Assembly (NCBI GenBank): GCA_016845345.1
Contig: JAERSV010000049.1
Coordinates: 1 to 38,701, forward strand
Direction: 5' to 3'
DNA from: Methanobacteriota archaeon
Lineage (GTDB): Archaea > Thermoplasmatota > Poseidoniia > Poseidoniales > Thalassarchaeaceae
Length of the DNA stretch: 38,701 nt
The position numbers were made by a program, and so were the translations under genes. Every line of letters starts with the position of its first letter. Positions within the stretch are counted from its first letter, which is position 1. This document shows, one piece after another, positions 1 to 11,100 of the stretch. Below the pieces are notes generated by a model. That model saw only the letters and a list, made by a program, of their open reading frames with translations, was not told the origin of the DNA and made no database searches.

Positions 1-3000
1 CCATCTTGCGATTGGTTGTCTAGAGTTGTACTGGTTGCATCCAATGAACCTGCAGCTGCTGCTGTTGTGCGGATACCGTATCGGCCGTTGTTGACAGTTA
101 AGCCATTCATTTCAACAGCAGAACTACCGTCAACTAACACACCTTCATCAACAGGGTCGTTGACGGTTACAGTGTCAATACCACCTGCGGCATAGTTGCC
201 AGCAATGTGGATACCTGTGTCGGCTCCATCAATTACTCCGTTTGCTAATGATGCAGTTCCAAATTCCCTGCCCCAGTTTGCATTCATCAAATCATTGATG
301 TCACTTCCACCACGGAATACAAAGTCGTAACGGTCAGCGTAGTAATCTGCGTAGTTGTGCATAATATCCATGTATGCTTTCACTTCAGATACACTTGCGC
401 TGCTGACGTCAACAATTGGCCAAGCCATTTGCCATCCATTTGGTGTAGGTGTTTGGTATCGGTATGCGTATGAAAGACATACGTTGTAGCTACCCCACAA
501 TCCATTGTAACCCTCAGGTGGCATGAAATTACCATAGCCGCCATGGTATGAGTTGTAGTAATAACCCCAGTACTCGAACGGGTAGTAGTTCTGTGAACCT
601 GTCAAACCGTCTGCTGTTTCGAGTGTGAACCCGAAGTCACTTGGGTAAGCGTTTGCACCGTAGTAGTTGGTGTTACCCTGAGTGTATGGGCCGTAGTTGT
701 TCATGTAGTAGTAGTAACCGTACTGATAGGATCCACCTGGGCTGTATTGATAACCATATAAATTACAGTCGTAACGAGCCCAACCATCGTTTCTTGACGG
801 GTGGTCTGGATTATTTCTATCTCCCATGTTGGATGTATGACCTGAATGGTAATATCCAGTCATCAATTTGCCAGCAGCGTCCATTGTGAAATTCTCCACT
901 TCGTCGCCAACACCGTTTGAATCGTCATCAATTCCATCATTGACTGCAATGCGCATTCTGTCATGTATAGAGAAGTAACGACTTGTGTAGTAGTTATATC
1001 GTGGGTGAACATTTCCGCCCATGTAGACATTGTTGAAACCAAATTGGATGAAATTGTAATTCTCTGCCAATCCTGACAAATCAATTTCATAAGTTTCCCA
1101 ACCAGCTTGCTGACCAGATAGTAGAGTTGAGCGGTAGATACTAGGTAGTGTCATTCCGCCATCAATCTTTACACCAACTGTGTTGTCATTGAGAGTGAAC
1201 CCATCAATTGCTGGGGCTGCATCCTTAATGATTACACCAGTGTCTGCTCCGCTAACACCAATGTTCTGTAGACTACTGGTTCCGGAATCTTCAATCCAGA
1301 TACCAACACCAGTCTGCTGAGCATTGTATACAGATGCATCGTTGACTATCAGTGTACCACCGTCAACCTTGATTGTTGCCATGTTCGCGGAGGTCGTTTG
1401 ACTACCATATACTATGGCGCCGTTCTTCAATTCTAGCGTTCCATCGCCGACATTCATCGCCCCTCCTGTATTAGAGTTCTGATGCATGTCTCGGATGTAT
1501 CCATTATCAACAACGAACTTACCGCCATCTTGGATATCCATCTCCCAGCCGTAAGAACTTGTCACAGCCTTCATGTGACCAATTTCGCCACCGCCTTCGG
1601 ATAGCAGAAGTTCGCCTCCGTTTTCGATAGTGATTGTTGGGTTGTTGTTAGCTGTGCGGTTAATCATCAGTTTTGTACCATTCAAATGCAACTTGCACCC
1701 ATCAATAACTAAGTCAGTTGACAAGGTGATGATTTGCATTGTGTATAGATAGTATCCATTAGACACAGATGTGTTTGTGTTCAAGAAGCTACAATCCTTT
1801 GTTGCGCCATTCCAATCTTGTGGGAATGCTTCCAACTTCATGTAAACCTGATCGCCAGGGCTTAGAGGCATTGAACAATCCATGCTGTTAATCAGACATG
1901 ATGCTGAATACCAAGCGTCTGCTGGTGTGGTCTCGTTCTGACCTGCACCGCCAGATATGGCGATTCGGTGGTCTGTGTACGAGTCAGACACAGCAGTTGA
2001 ACCGCTAACTCTCTCTAACTTATCTTGAAGTAACCAAACAGTTGCGTTTCCGGTACTATCTGTGTAAGACGTACCAACCGATGTAACATCACTAACGACA
2101 CAAGCAGCACCCGGGCAAGTACCCGATGTGCTAACTGTAGTTGTAGTGACTGCATGGTCAGCAACAAATACTGGCACGAAGTTCATTACACGGTATGCTC
2201 CAACTTGCGCTGTTCCACCGACATACATTGCACCTGAGGATGATGAAACATCAACCCAACAGTTGGACATTCCTGTCCAGCCGTTTGCGTCAGCACAATC
2301 GTTGCCTCTCCATGAGACGCCGATTAGTCTGACATCACCATTGGTGCTTGCTTGTGCTACATACGCGCCCGAAGATGTTTGGCCTGTTATTGCCATATCT
2401 GCGATTGTTACCTTTGCATTACGAGCATAGATGATGTTTCCGTTAGAGGAACTACCGTCCATTGAACCGCCTGCGACTGTCAATGTGCTTGAAGCACTGC
2501 TCGAAGTACACGAAGCAGTTGCCCATACGCCATTGGTTGAATCGCCAAGGTCAGCATCATTTGCTCGAACATTCCAACCGCATCCAGCGATTGTAATACC
2601 ATCAGCGGCTAGATTTGAGATTGTCACTTGGTCGCCGCTTGATGCGGTACCATCCATGCGTAGATATCCATCTAAGTCGACATTATCCATTGAACCTGGA
2701 GTGGTCCTTGATATCAGCATATTACCAGTACTGGTAATTCCGCTAGCAGACCAACCTGAGTCACCAAGCACAGTACCTGAGGTACCTGCTGGAGCCAACG
2801 AGATTGAGCCGCCAGTAATATCTGATAATGACATACTGTCTGTAGCATAAGACACTACAGCATTTGCATATCCTGCTGTATCAACATTGTTCGCATAGAA
2901 ACTTGTTCCTGAATTTGCTGTCGATGTTTGGCCTAGACCTGTTCCTCCAACCTGTGTGCTTGAAAGCCCACTTGTTGACATGCTAACATTGCTCGCGTGC

Positions 3001-6000
3001 ATTGAAGACGAATCACCAATGATACCATTGTGTGCTGCATCTGTAATTGTTAGATTCTCTAGATAGATGACGCTTCCGTCACCAGTCTTGATAGCACCTT
3101 CAGTAGATGAACTACCTATGTTACAGTTCGTTGCCGAACCTTCTAACCATGACAATACCGCATCATCAGGCAAGTCAATACATGAGTCAGTTGCATTGGT
3201 AATTGAAACTCCAGAGAGATCAAAACCAGTACCAGTTCCTGAACCGTGCTTGATTGCTGTACCAACATCGGTAAATGTGACTGTGTCAAAGGTAAAGTTA
3301 CCTACATTTCCGTTGTGGTGAGGTGCATTGCCGTGACGGCTGCCCGCACTGATTGCAACATCTAAGTTGCTGAAGTCAGTGTTGTTGAACATATGCCTGT
3401 CATCAGTGTCTGCACAACCGCTTGTGAACGCAATACCTTTAGCAGCTGAATTGCCAAGGTTGGAGATGCTAACTGGATGTGTTGCATTACCATTTGTTGT
3501 CAAGCGAGAGCAAGTTCCGGCCATATCTAATCCTTTACCTGGTGCGAATTGAACTTCAACACCTGCGTCAATCACTAGATTAGCTGTTACGCGTAGGTAA
3601 TCACCGCTTGGCACAACACGAATTGGACTCATTTCTGCGTCCCATATTGTGTCTTCAGTAATATCAGCGTAAACATCCATACCAGCACCATCGAATGGGA
3701 TGGTCTTTGTACGGATACTACATTCGTTGCTTCCACTGTTGTAGCAGTAGTATGCACCATAGTAACCAAACCAAGGTGTAAGTTGTGCGTTGCGGATGTA
3801 TGAGCCAGTATTAGGCATTTCAGGCCAGTATCCACCCCAACCATAGTACGACATTTGCATTGGTGTTGTTGATGTTGATGTGCTAAATGCAGCACCACCA
3901 TGGCGGATTACGTGTAACTTGTGACTGTTGTTACCACTGTATGTGGTACCAAAGTAATCAATGTCGAATCCTGCTGGGATATCAATAACATCTCCACACT
4001 GATTTCGGTAGTTATACCAGTAACGTGTGCAGTAGTATGTGTATGGGTATCCATTGGATGTACCAGTAAAGACTTCATCGTAATTGTACAATTCTGTCAT
4101 TCCAACTGTCATCTGCTCGTTTGCGTGGTTGTTACCATCGGTTGCAATTCGGTAGTTGTAGTCATATGGGTTTGCCCCTGCAACATATCCTGGACCTCTC
4201 TCTCTTAGAGATGCACCAATTGCAGTTGAACCACCCTTCTGATATCCGATGTTTTCGTAATCATAGTAAGCAGATGAGCTAGTATCGTAATGATACTCAA
4301 TTTCATTGGTTACATCGTACATCTTAATTTGATAAGAGCACTTGTATTGTGAACCAAATCCACAGTTCATGTCATGCCATTCAACGGTGAATACCTTTGT
4401 TGGCGTTCCAATCATATAACTCATTGCTGTAGTGTTATTCCAGTTACCATTGTTATCCTTAGCATGAATAGTGTACTCAACAGTATTCTCACGGTCTGTA
4501 CCAGGGATTGTCGCGGACCAGTCACAAGGAGCTAACTCGCACTGTGCGCGAGTCTTGCCAGATTCTTGTGCCATTGCGCGAGTAACCCAGTTACCCCATG
4601 ACTGACTTGTTGCATTGAACACACGGTAGACCATGTGTGGTCCTTCTAGGACACCATTTGCATCAGTACCTGATGATGTATTCATGCCTGTTGGAGGATC
4701 TCCAGCATCTTGCATGCCTACTGTCACTGTTCTATCATCCTCGCTGTGAGTATCCATCAATCCTGTGTGATCAAACTCAGGCGGGTAGATATCAGGCATC
4801 GGCCTAACAGGGCTTACCTTCTGCACGATATCAGTGTTACCTGACCATCGTCCATCGTAACCAGGCGCCATCCAACCGTTGAATTGGCGGTCATAGCGGT
4901 AAGTACTGTACGAGTATAGACAGTATGGGTTGGAACTGGAACTGCTTGCAAAGTACAGCGGGTGATTGTTGCTGTTTGTGCAGAACCAGTTACGTGTGGT
5001 AGAACTCGAGGAGTAAGTCGCGTTTACACTTAGTGTACCGAACTTCATGGTGATGTCACCAGGAATTGGGATTGCAGAGTAACAGTCATCACAATTTCGG
5101 CCACCACCTTGAGTACCAACTGATGCACCTGATACAGGCTGGTCGATTCCAGTTTCGTCATCTAGACCAACTACTGTCCATGCTCCATCAGCAGTATTGT
5201 ACCACCAAATTGTAGACATACCTGGGCCGTGTTGGCCACTAATTGCATTCGAGTAACCGTCATACGGCTCAGTTACAACACAAGTTGCGGTTGAAGCGCA
5301 ATTTGAGTATGAGTAACTGTTTACATTTGGACTGTACCTCATCTCGTAAGCACCTCCAGTGTTGAAACATTGATAACTACCTGTTCCACAGTCAGAAGTA
5401 TCATACTCCCAAATGTATTCTTGGCTGTCTTCGTAGTATGTGATTTGCTCATCAAAGTATCGATAAACCGAATAGTATCGGTAGTTTGTCAAAGCGTCAA
5501 TCTTTAGTTGCCACTTGTTGTTTTTCGTTCCATCGCTATTGAACGCATCTGCTTGCTCATCTGCTTGCACGAAGTAGTTGTATGGGGAACTTGGCGCAGT
5601 TACACTGCTTGGGGAACCAGTTCCACCCACAGGCAAGGTCTTGAAATTGGGGTTACCAGTTGTTCCGGCAACTGTACCAACCAAGTCCTGGAATGCCCAG
5701 AAATACTCAACATATTCGCCTTCCTGTACTGCAGGTATTACAGCACGGAAATTACACCAGTATCCAGCAAGACATGTGCCCAATGTGGTTGCTTGTACAT
5801 TAGTCCAACTACCATTGTCAATACTGTAACTTAGTGATGGACCGCCATTAGTTGTGGTGTCCACACCAGTTGTATCACGTAGGTTTAACCAGAATGTTCT
5901 CTGCTCTGCCCGGTGTGTTGTAAGACCTGTATAAGCCACAAAGTCATCTTCAGGAGGTGCCGTATCAGAACCACCGCTGTAATCTAGATGCAAGTGTGGA

Positions 6001-7637
6001 TACTTGGTAGCACTTGTGCAACCATAGTAACTGTAGTATCCTGTACTACACCAATACCAGAACGGCGCATTCGCGGTATTCCTTAGGCCTAATCCGAGGA
6101 TGTGTCCGCTTGAACCCGCTCCATTACCGTCAACTGCGTCTTGCACGTCGCTAACCCCATTGCTGTTCATTCCAATGGACCTAACGGCTCCGCCATTCCA
6201 GTAGTAACCAGGGTCACTCAATGACGTAGACGAAGACGATGCCGCGCTGTTTCTGATATAGCGATTCAAATATCTTCCACTACTATACAGATAACTGCTC
6301 GGATCAATCATATTACTCGATTGACTCGAACCTGATTTCAGTACAGCAACTTCGAAATTCCGAGCACCACTCTGATATCTTCCAACGCTAGATTTGAAAT
6401 CTACGCTGTTAACACTGGCACCAGTTGGTAGCGCATTGTTAAAGTCAAAGCGGTACCAAGCATATCGGTAGTACCATGAGTAACTTGACGAAGTGCAAGT
6501 GCTAGACCAAGACCCTGAACCTCTGCAAGTGTACAGCAAGGAAGAGCTAGAGAATGCGTATTCGTAAGTGCTTGTGTACCAACCCCATCGAGTGATGCGG
6601 TAGTAATATGCATATCCAGCACGCTGTGCACCTTTGTCCATTGTTGGATCAATAGCAATTGGGAAAGAGCGGTTATCACTGTCCATCAGCCATGTGTTCT
6701 CAACAACAGTAGTCAGTGTAACTGATTCTCCTTGAACCCGAATCACGTACTCACCGATGTGTGGGCCTTCTTCTGTAGGCTCAACACTCTCAACGAGCGG
6801 TTGTGGAATCGCTACCAATAACTCACCAGTCTCCAAATTGCGGATACTTAGCGATTGGTTTGTCTTAACCAATTCACCGTCTGCAATCGGTGATTCACCT
6901 AGGAACAGTGCATATCCGGTTGGCAGAATCATAGTTTCTGCGATACCGAAGTATCCTGACTCCTTCTGGTGGTCAAGCAACATTGGTGCTTCTCGGATGA
7001 CAAGGTTCTGCTTCAACTGAGTTGAAGTCACCTTGTAGTCAAGCGAGATGCCAGTTAGCATAGGATATCTAATCACATTTGCACCAACATCGATAGGCTC
7101 ACTGCTAGGCTTCGCCATGTAAGGTTCAGGAGATAGCGTGTTGCCATCTAGAACCACTACTTGTGGCATAATACCGTAGCGAATGGTTTGCCCATCAACT
7201 ACCATTTGGACTCCTTGACGTGCATCGTTTCCGAAGTAGGTTTCGTATGTGTTCTGTGTTACACTCCACCCTCCTTCATTGGACTCGATTGTCAAGTCTA
7301 TCTCTTCCCAGGAACCCTCGTCCATGTAATGGACTGGTACTGGAGAGACAATAACTTCGAAATCGCCATTATCCTTCAGGAAGGTTTTGGCGGTTTCTGT
7401 ACGGGAGCCGATTAACTCAGCTCCTGCGTCATATCCAAATTCATCATTATCTGCCGGATTAATCGTCTCATCCGGTAGAGTCAGCAGGTCATCAATAGAC
7501 TCTGCCCCGTCGTTTTCAGAAGTCTGCAAATTCTCCGTTACCGGCGAAACCGCAGCGCTCCAACTCATTCCAATCATCAGGAGAGTTAGCAAAAGCCAAC
7601 TGCCCCCAAAGGTCACTTTATTTTTATTTGTCACCAT
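1..7637 (-). CDS. Giant secreted Tyr-rich beta-helix surface protein, 3' part outside the window
   Basis: Reading from ATG at 7637, I followed one frame to the left edge without meeting a stop: 2,545 codons, C-terminus missing. Residues about 14-31 (WLLLTLLMIGMSWSAAVS) form a signal peptide. Residues about 90-330 resemble the N-terminal region of DNRLRE-type secreted proteins (PVHYMDEGSWEEIDLTIES). Residues about 332-450 look like a DNRLRE domain (YRFDFNNALPTGASVNSVDF). Ig/FN3-like segments follow. From about residue 1316 onward there are short Gly/Asn/Thr/Ser-rich strands typical of right-handed parallel beta-helices, opening with TIWDAEMSPIRV and then VQFAPGKGL. Tyr clusters lie near 1130-1306 and 2286-2373. 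By family it should be an extracellular adhesin or carbohydrate-binding surface protein; no catalytic motif was recognised. The frame is confident; the function is unknown. Confidence 0.88.
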   Translation of the reverse strand, partial: MVTNKNKVTFGGSWLLLTLLMIGMSWSAAVSPVTENLQTSENDGAESIDDLLTLPDETINPADNDEFGYDAGAELIGSRTETAKTFLKDNGDFEVIVSPVPVHYMDEGSWEEIDLTIESNEGGWSVTQNTYETYFGNDARQGVQMVVDGQTIRYGIMPQVVVLDGNTLSPEPYMAKPSSEPIDVGANVIRYPMLTGISLDYKVTSTQLKQNLVIREAPMLLDHQKESGYFGIAETMILPTGYALFLGESPIADGELVKTNQSLSIRNLETGELLVAIPQPLVESVEPTEEGPHIGEYVIRVQGESVTLTTVVENTWLMDSDNRSFPIAIDPTMDKGAQRAGYAYYYRITRWGWYTSTYEYAFSSSSLLYTCRGSGSWSSTCTSSSYSWYYRYAWYRFDFNNALPTGASVNSVDFKSSVGRYQSGARNFEVAVLKSGSSQSSNMIDPSSYLYSSGRYLNRYIRNSAASSSSTSLSDPGYYWNGGAVRSIGMNSNGVSDVQDAVDGNGAGSSGHILGLGLRNTANAPFWYWCSTGYYSYYGCTSATKYPHLHLDYSGGSDTAPPEDDFVAYTGLTTHRAEQRTFWLNLRDTTGVDTTTNGGPSLSYSIDNGSWTNVQATTLGTCLAGYWCNFRAVIPAVQEGEYVEYFWAFQDLVGTVAGTTGNPNFKTLPVGGTGSPSSVTAPSSPYNYFVQADEQADAFNSDGTKNNKWQLKIDALTNYRYYSVYRYFDEQITYYEDSQEYIWEYDTSDCGTGSYQCFNTGGAYEMRYSPNVNSYSYSNCASTATCVVTEPYDGYSNAISGQHGPGMSTIWWYNTADGAWTVVGLDDETGIDQPVSGASVGTQGGGRNCDDCYSAIPIPGDITMKFGTLSVNATYSSSSTTRNWFCTNSNNHPLYFASSSSSNPYCLYSYSTYRYDRQFNGWMAPGYDGRWSGNTDIVQKVSPVRPMPDIYPPEFDHTGLMDTHSEDDRTVTVGMQDAGDPPTGMNTSSGTDANGVLEGPHMVYRVFNATSQSWGNWVTRAMAQESGKTRAQCELAPCDWSATIPGTDRENTVEYTIHAKDNNGNWNNTTAMSYMIGTPTKVFTVEWHDMNCGFGSQYKCSYQIKMYDVTNEIEYHYDTSSSAYYDYENIGYQKGGSTAIGASLRERGPGYVAGANPYDYNYRIATDGNNHANEQMTVGMTELYNYDEVFTGTSNGYPYTYYCTRYWYNYRNQCGDVIDIPAGFDIDYFGTTYSGNNSHKLHVIRHGGAAFSTSTSTTPMQMSYYGWGGYWPEMPNTGSYIRNAQLTPWFGYYGAYYCYNSGSNECSIRTKTIPFDGAGMDVYADITEDTIWDAEMSPIRVVPSGDYLRVTANLVIDAGVEVQFAPGKGLDMAGTCSRLTTNGNATHPVSISNLGNSAAKGIAFTSGCADTDDRHMFNNTDFSNLDVAISAGSRHGNAPHHNGNVGNFTFDTVTFTDVGTAIKHGSGTGTGFDLSGVSITNATDSCIDLPDDAVLSWLEGSATNCNIGSSSTEGAIKTGDGSVIYLENLTITDAAHNGIIGDSSSMHASNVSMSTSGLSSTQVGGTGLGQTSTANSGTSFYANNVDTAGYANAVVSYATDSMSLSDITGGSISLAPAGTSGTVLGDSGWSASGITSTGNMLISRTTPGSMDNVDLDGYLRMDGTASSGDQVTISNLAADGITIAGCGWNVRANDADLGDSTNGVWATASCTSSSASSTLTVAGGSMDGSSSNGNIIYARNAKVTIADMAITGQTSSGAYVAQASTNGDVRLIGVSWRGNDCADANGWTGMSNCWVDVSSSSGAMYVGGTAQVGAYRVMNFVPVFVADHAVTTTTVSTSGTCPGAACVVSDVTSVGTSYTDSTGNATVWLLQDKLERVSGSTAVSDSYTDHRIAISGGAGQNETTPADAWYSASCLINSMDCSMPLSPGDQVYMKLEAFPQDWNGATKDCSFLNTNTSVSNGYYLYTMQIITLSTDLVIDGCKLHLNGTKLMINRTANNNPTITIENGGELLLSEGGGEIGHMKAVTSSYGWEMDIQDGGKFVVDNGYIRDMHQNSNTGGAMNVGDGTLELKNGAIVYGSQTTSANMATIKVDGGTLIVNDASVYNAQQTGVGIWIEDSGTSSLQNIGVSGADTGVIIKDAAPAIDGFTLNDNTVGVKIDGGMTLPSIYRSTLLSGQQAGWETYEIDLSGLAENYNFIQFGFNNVYMGGNVHPRYNYYTSRYFSIHDRMRIAVNDGIDDDSNGVGDEVENFTMDAAGKLMTGYYHSGHTSNMGDRNNPDHPSRNDGWARYDCNLYGYQYSPGGSYQYGYYYYMNNYGPYTQGNTNYYGANAYPSDFGFTLETADGLTGSQNYYPFEYWGYYYNSYHGGYGNFMPPEGYNGLWGSYNVCLSYAYRYQTPTPNGWQMAWPIVDVSSASVSEVKAYMDIMHNYADYYADRYDFVFRGGSDINDLMNANWGREFGTASLANGVIDGADTGIHIAGNYAAGGIDTVTVNDPVDEGVLVDGSSAVEMNGLTVNNGRYGIRTTAAAAGSLDATSTTLDNQSQD

Positions 7638-7687
7638 TGTTCATACCCCAAACTATCGTATGGCACTCTTTGGCACGTTTTGTCGCG

Positions 7688-7695
7688 CATATAAC
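7688..7695 (-). promoter_or_regulatory. Candidate TATA box for the giant surface-protein gene
   Basis: On the minus strand GTTATATG lies about 51 nt upstream of the ATG at 7637. Archaeal transcription normally starts about 25 nt downstream of the TATA box, so the mRNA would carry a leader of roughly 25-30 nt. I see no convincing Shine-Dalgarno sequence in that leader. This is a weak call from spacing and base composition only. Confidence 0.3.
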
Positions 7696-7699
7696 CATA

Positions 7700-8010
7700 T
7701 GGGTGCATATCCTTTGATGCTTTGATTTGGGATGGGGTACCGTAGCCATATTGAATGTTAAAAAATGGGTCAAAAAAATGTAGTACAAACAATTTGTAAC
7801 ACTTTTTTTACATTACTTTTTTAGTAATTTTTACTCCCGGTTTTATATAAAAAATATCGGTGTTTTCAATCGATTTAGTTGGCATGGATTTGTTCAAAAT
7901 GTCAATAATCTTTGGTTCTGGATTAAATTCATTAAATCTATTCTAATCAGTGATCAATAAATCGTTCAATTGTTGTAATATACAATTCGTTGTTTGAAGG
8001 TCCTTAATTC
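7700..8010. other. AT-rich intergenic stretch, no gene seen
   Basis: About 470 bp separate the giant gene from its upstream neighbour. Apart from the promoter candidate and the terminator, this part is strongly AT-rich with several A/T homopolymer runs. It has no reading frame with protein-like composition, no tRNA-like fold and no repeat that I can see. It probably holds only upstream promoter and regulatory sequence for the gene ending at position 1. Confidence 0.5.
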
Positions 8011-8075
8011 TAAAAAATAAAAAAGGACAGGGGGCCCATAGGGCCCCCTGTCCGAGGGTTTCCCGCTGATGCGGG
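8011..8075 (-). terminator. Twin hairpin plus U-tract terminator
   Basis: A perfect 13-bp inverted repeat lies at 8025-8037 and 8041-8053 (GGACAGGGGGCCC and its complement, 3-nt loop). Read on the minus strand, its descending arm is followed by TTTTTTATTTTTTA (8024-8011). A second hairpin, CCCGC with a 4-nt loop and GCGGG, lies at 8062-8075, between the stop codon of the 8111-11299 gene and the main hairpin. GC-rich stem plus U-tract is the layout of an intrinsic terminator, and archaeal RNA polymerase is known to terminate at U-tracts. It should end the 8111-11299 transcript and insulate it from the giant gene downstream. Confidence 0.85.
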
Positions 8076-8110
8076 TCTTTGTGTTGCTTACTTTCTCTTA
8101 CGATTCAACT

Positions 8111-11100
8111 TCAGTAGTCAAATTCGTCGGAGTCGCCTTCGCCGCCACCGCGGGTTAGGATGAATGCACCAGCGATAACTGCCACTAGGACAAGTATGCC
8201 GATTGCAATCCAAGCTTGGGTTGGGATTTCTCCGTCTCCACCTTCAACACCAATGGTGTCGTCAACGTTCACGCCTGGTCCAGTCTCATCTGTAAATCTT
8301 AGACCTGCGCTGGAGTCTGCTGTCTCCATGTTACCAACTGAATCCATTGCATTCACTGAGTAGTAGAATACACCAGAACCTGAATGCCTGTCCATTGTAA
8401 CATCCATGCTGGAATCAGCGGTGTGGTGACAGTTGCCTGCCATCATTAGGCTTGATACCTCTAGAGAGGTGTGTTGTGCTGGTGACCAGCAAATCATCCA
8501 GTGGTCGACATCAGATGCATCTGCTGCACTCCATGTGAAGTGAATGCTAGATTCACCTGAACTAGCAGCCTCAAGGTCATCAGCGCCTGCTGTTGGGTCA
8601 ACTTGACCATCTGCAGTTGCACTACCTGAGTCTACTGGTGTACCGTATAGAGCGTTACCATCTGTTCCAACTTCTCCATTCTCTACGCGCACGAGGAACT
8701 CATATGTTGTACCGTGTGTGCCAGCGATTGTGTGAGTTGTTGTTGTCAAGTCAAAAGTACTGCGTGTGCCATCAAGGGCCGCTCCATCGTCATTGATGTA
8801 CAAAACACCGTAATCGTTTGCTCCAGTGAGTTGTGAGTTGTTAATTGCCCATGAAAGGTCAATTACTCCAGCAGCACCGAGAGTTGCGGTCAATGAATCA
8901 ATACCAATTTGTGGTGCTTGTCCGATTGTTGCAGATGCGAATACTGCATACAAAGATGATGAGCGAGATGGTAGAGAGCCATCGTTGCCCCAGGATAGAC
9001 TGATTGTATCTGCATCGACCTGTGTTTGTGTGGTTCCTGTCATCTCAACCCAACCTGTGCCACCCTCATACCAAAGGGAATGGCCAACTGATGGATCAGC
9101 GTCTACAGTCACAACTAGGTCTTCACTGTTCACATCTCCTGGTGCAAGTTGTGCACTCACATCGATATTGAATGTGCAGACTGAATCCCAACCTGGGCTG
9201 CCACTTAGTACCTGACCTGTTGCATCATCAGCATCTGAGAACTGTGCGGTGTATTGCATATTTCCTGCATACAGAATATCGTATTCAGCATTCCAGCAAT
9301 CTCCAGAATCAACGTGGGAATAGTTATTCCAAACACTGAATGATAGTTGTGCAGATGCTTCTGCTCCCCAGTGGTCTGTCACGGTAACAATCATTGTTGG
9401 TGAGCCCAGCCACATGAGATTCATGTCAACTGTACAATCAGGCTGGCCGAGGCAAGCCTCCAACTGTGGGTCCATTTCAGAGCCGGACATCGACCATGTG
9501 TACCCGAATGGGTCAGGGTTTCCGTCCTCGTCTAAATCAGGTTGGCTAAGATGCTCTGCACGTGCAGAGAAGGTGATTCTTGTGCCACTAATGATGTCAC
9601 CCTCAACCTCATCCATCGTCAAGTAAGCAGATGGCCCGTTGTTTAGGACTTCAAAGTGTCCTGTACGCATGTCATTAGCCGCGTTCATATCATCTTTACA
9701 GTCAGGGTTAGTACCTGTGTTACAATCATTCGCGGAGTCTGTATCTGTTAGGGAAGTGTCAATTAAATCAATTGTAGCACTTACTGAAAACATTCCCGGA
9801 TCCATCATTATCTCTGCGCAAGCGGTTGTTTCAAGAGTTGCTGGGTGCATTTCCCCCAAGTACTCGTGTCCGTTTGAACCTGCAGGGTCATCAGGGTTGT
9901 CACATTCATTCGCCATTATAGGTGAACCAATGATGTCATCACCATTTGAGTCCTTAACGTTGAATGTAACAGCCCAATCGTAGTTGATTGTTCGGTCACT
10001 ACCACTGTGTGCAACGGTTGCGAATACACGTGTCATTCCAGCGTCCAATCGGCCGCTTTCTTGACGAGGGTTTCCTGCTTCAACATTGACGACTTGTGCA
10101 TCGTGATAAGAAGCAAAGGTTGCAGTTAGTAATGCATCATTGTTGCCATTCTTATCATCAAGAGATACAGAGGTCTCTACCATCTCATTCACGATGTTTG
10201 TGTCGTGGCCTGCGCCACCGTAATCAGTTGATATCATCTCATATATTGTGTACTGGGATAGAGACGATTGGACTGTGAATGTCCCAACGCCGTTTGCGTT
10301 AGCTGAATCTCCTTGTATAGTACCTGAGAAGGTGTATGCTGTCTGGAAATCAGGGACGCTACGGGTTTCGCCGAGGTCACTTGCATACTGATGTGTTGGT
10401 GGTTCCATCGAAAGATTGCTGTAAACTTCAATATCATTTGTTTGGCCTGCGCCGAACAATTCACCGAAAGTTACCGACCATGTGCATGAACTAGCACTTG
10501 GTCCTTGAGGGCAATCGTCAAATGACCCATCGCCATCAGCATCAAACCTTGATACAGGGTTAGTATTACCCTGACCATCCACCATAAATGGTTGGAACAA
10601 TCCACTCATTGTTACATCCATCTGTACGTCTCGAGGATCCCAAGAGGCGCTTCCATTAACAAATGCGGTCATGGTAAACCCATGTGGTCCCGCACCAGAC
10701 ATTGGGTCATCACCATTATCCCAAGCAAGTTCTGTTGAGATATCGTACCAATCTACTACATTGACATCATAATCTAGGATGTTGTTGTTCAAATTGGTAT
10801 CTTGGTCAGCAGTATCGATTTCGATGTGCACCGTATACATTCCTGGTGCTGTTGGTGTCCAAACTAGGTTTCCACCTGTTGAATCACGAACCACATAATG
10901 ACCATTGGCCAGATAATCGCCAGATGCAAAGGATTGGATGCCACAAGAAATTGTGTCATCACAAACCGCTGCGTCTTCTGCATCAATGAACAATATTGTA
11001 CCTTCGCTATCAGCAACAGTTACAGTAACTGTTAGTTCTGATATGTCGTTATCACCATCGTTCTTGATAACGAGGTCAAATAATATGTCCTCGCCAGCAT

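Noticed and set aside
2128..2850. Two adjoining plus-strand open frames (2128-2430 and 2431-2850)
   Set aside because: They lie wholly opposite the giant minus-strand gene, have low-complexity composition mirroring its Thr/Ser/Gly codons, and show no start signals or domains.
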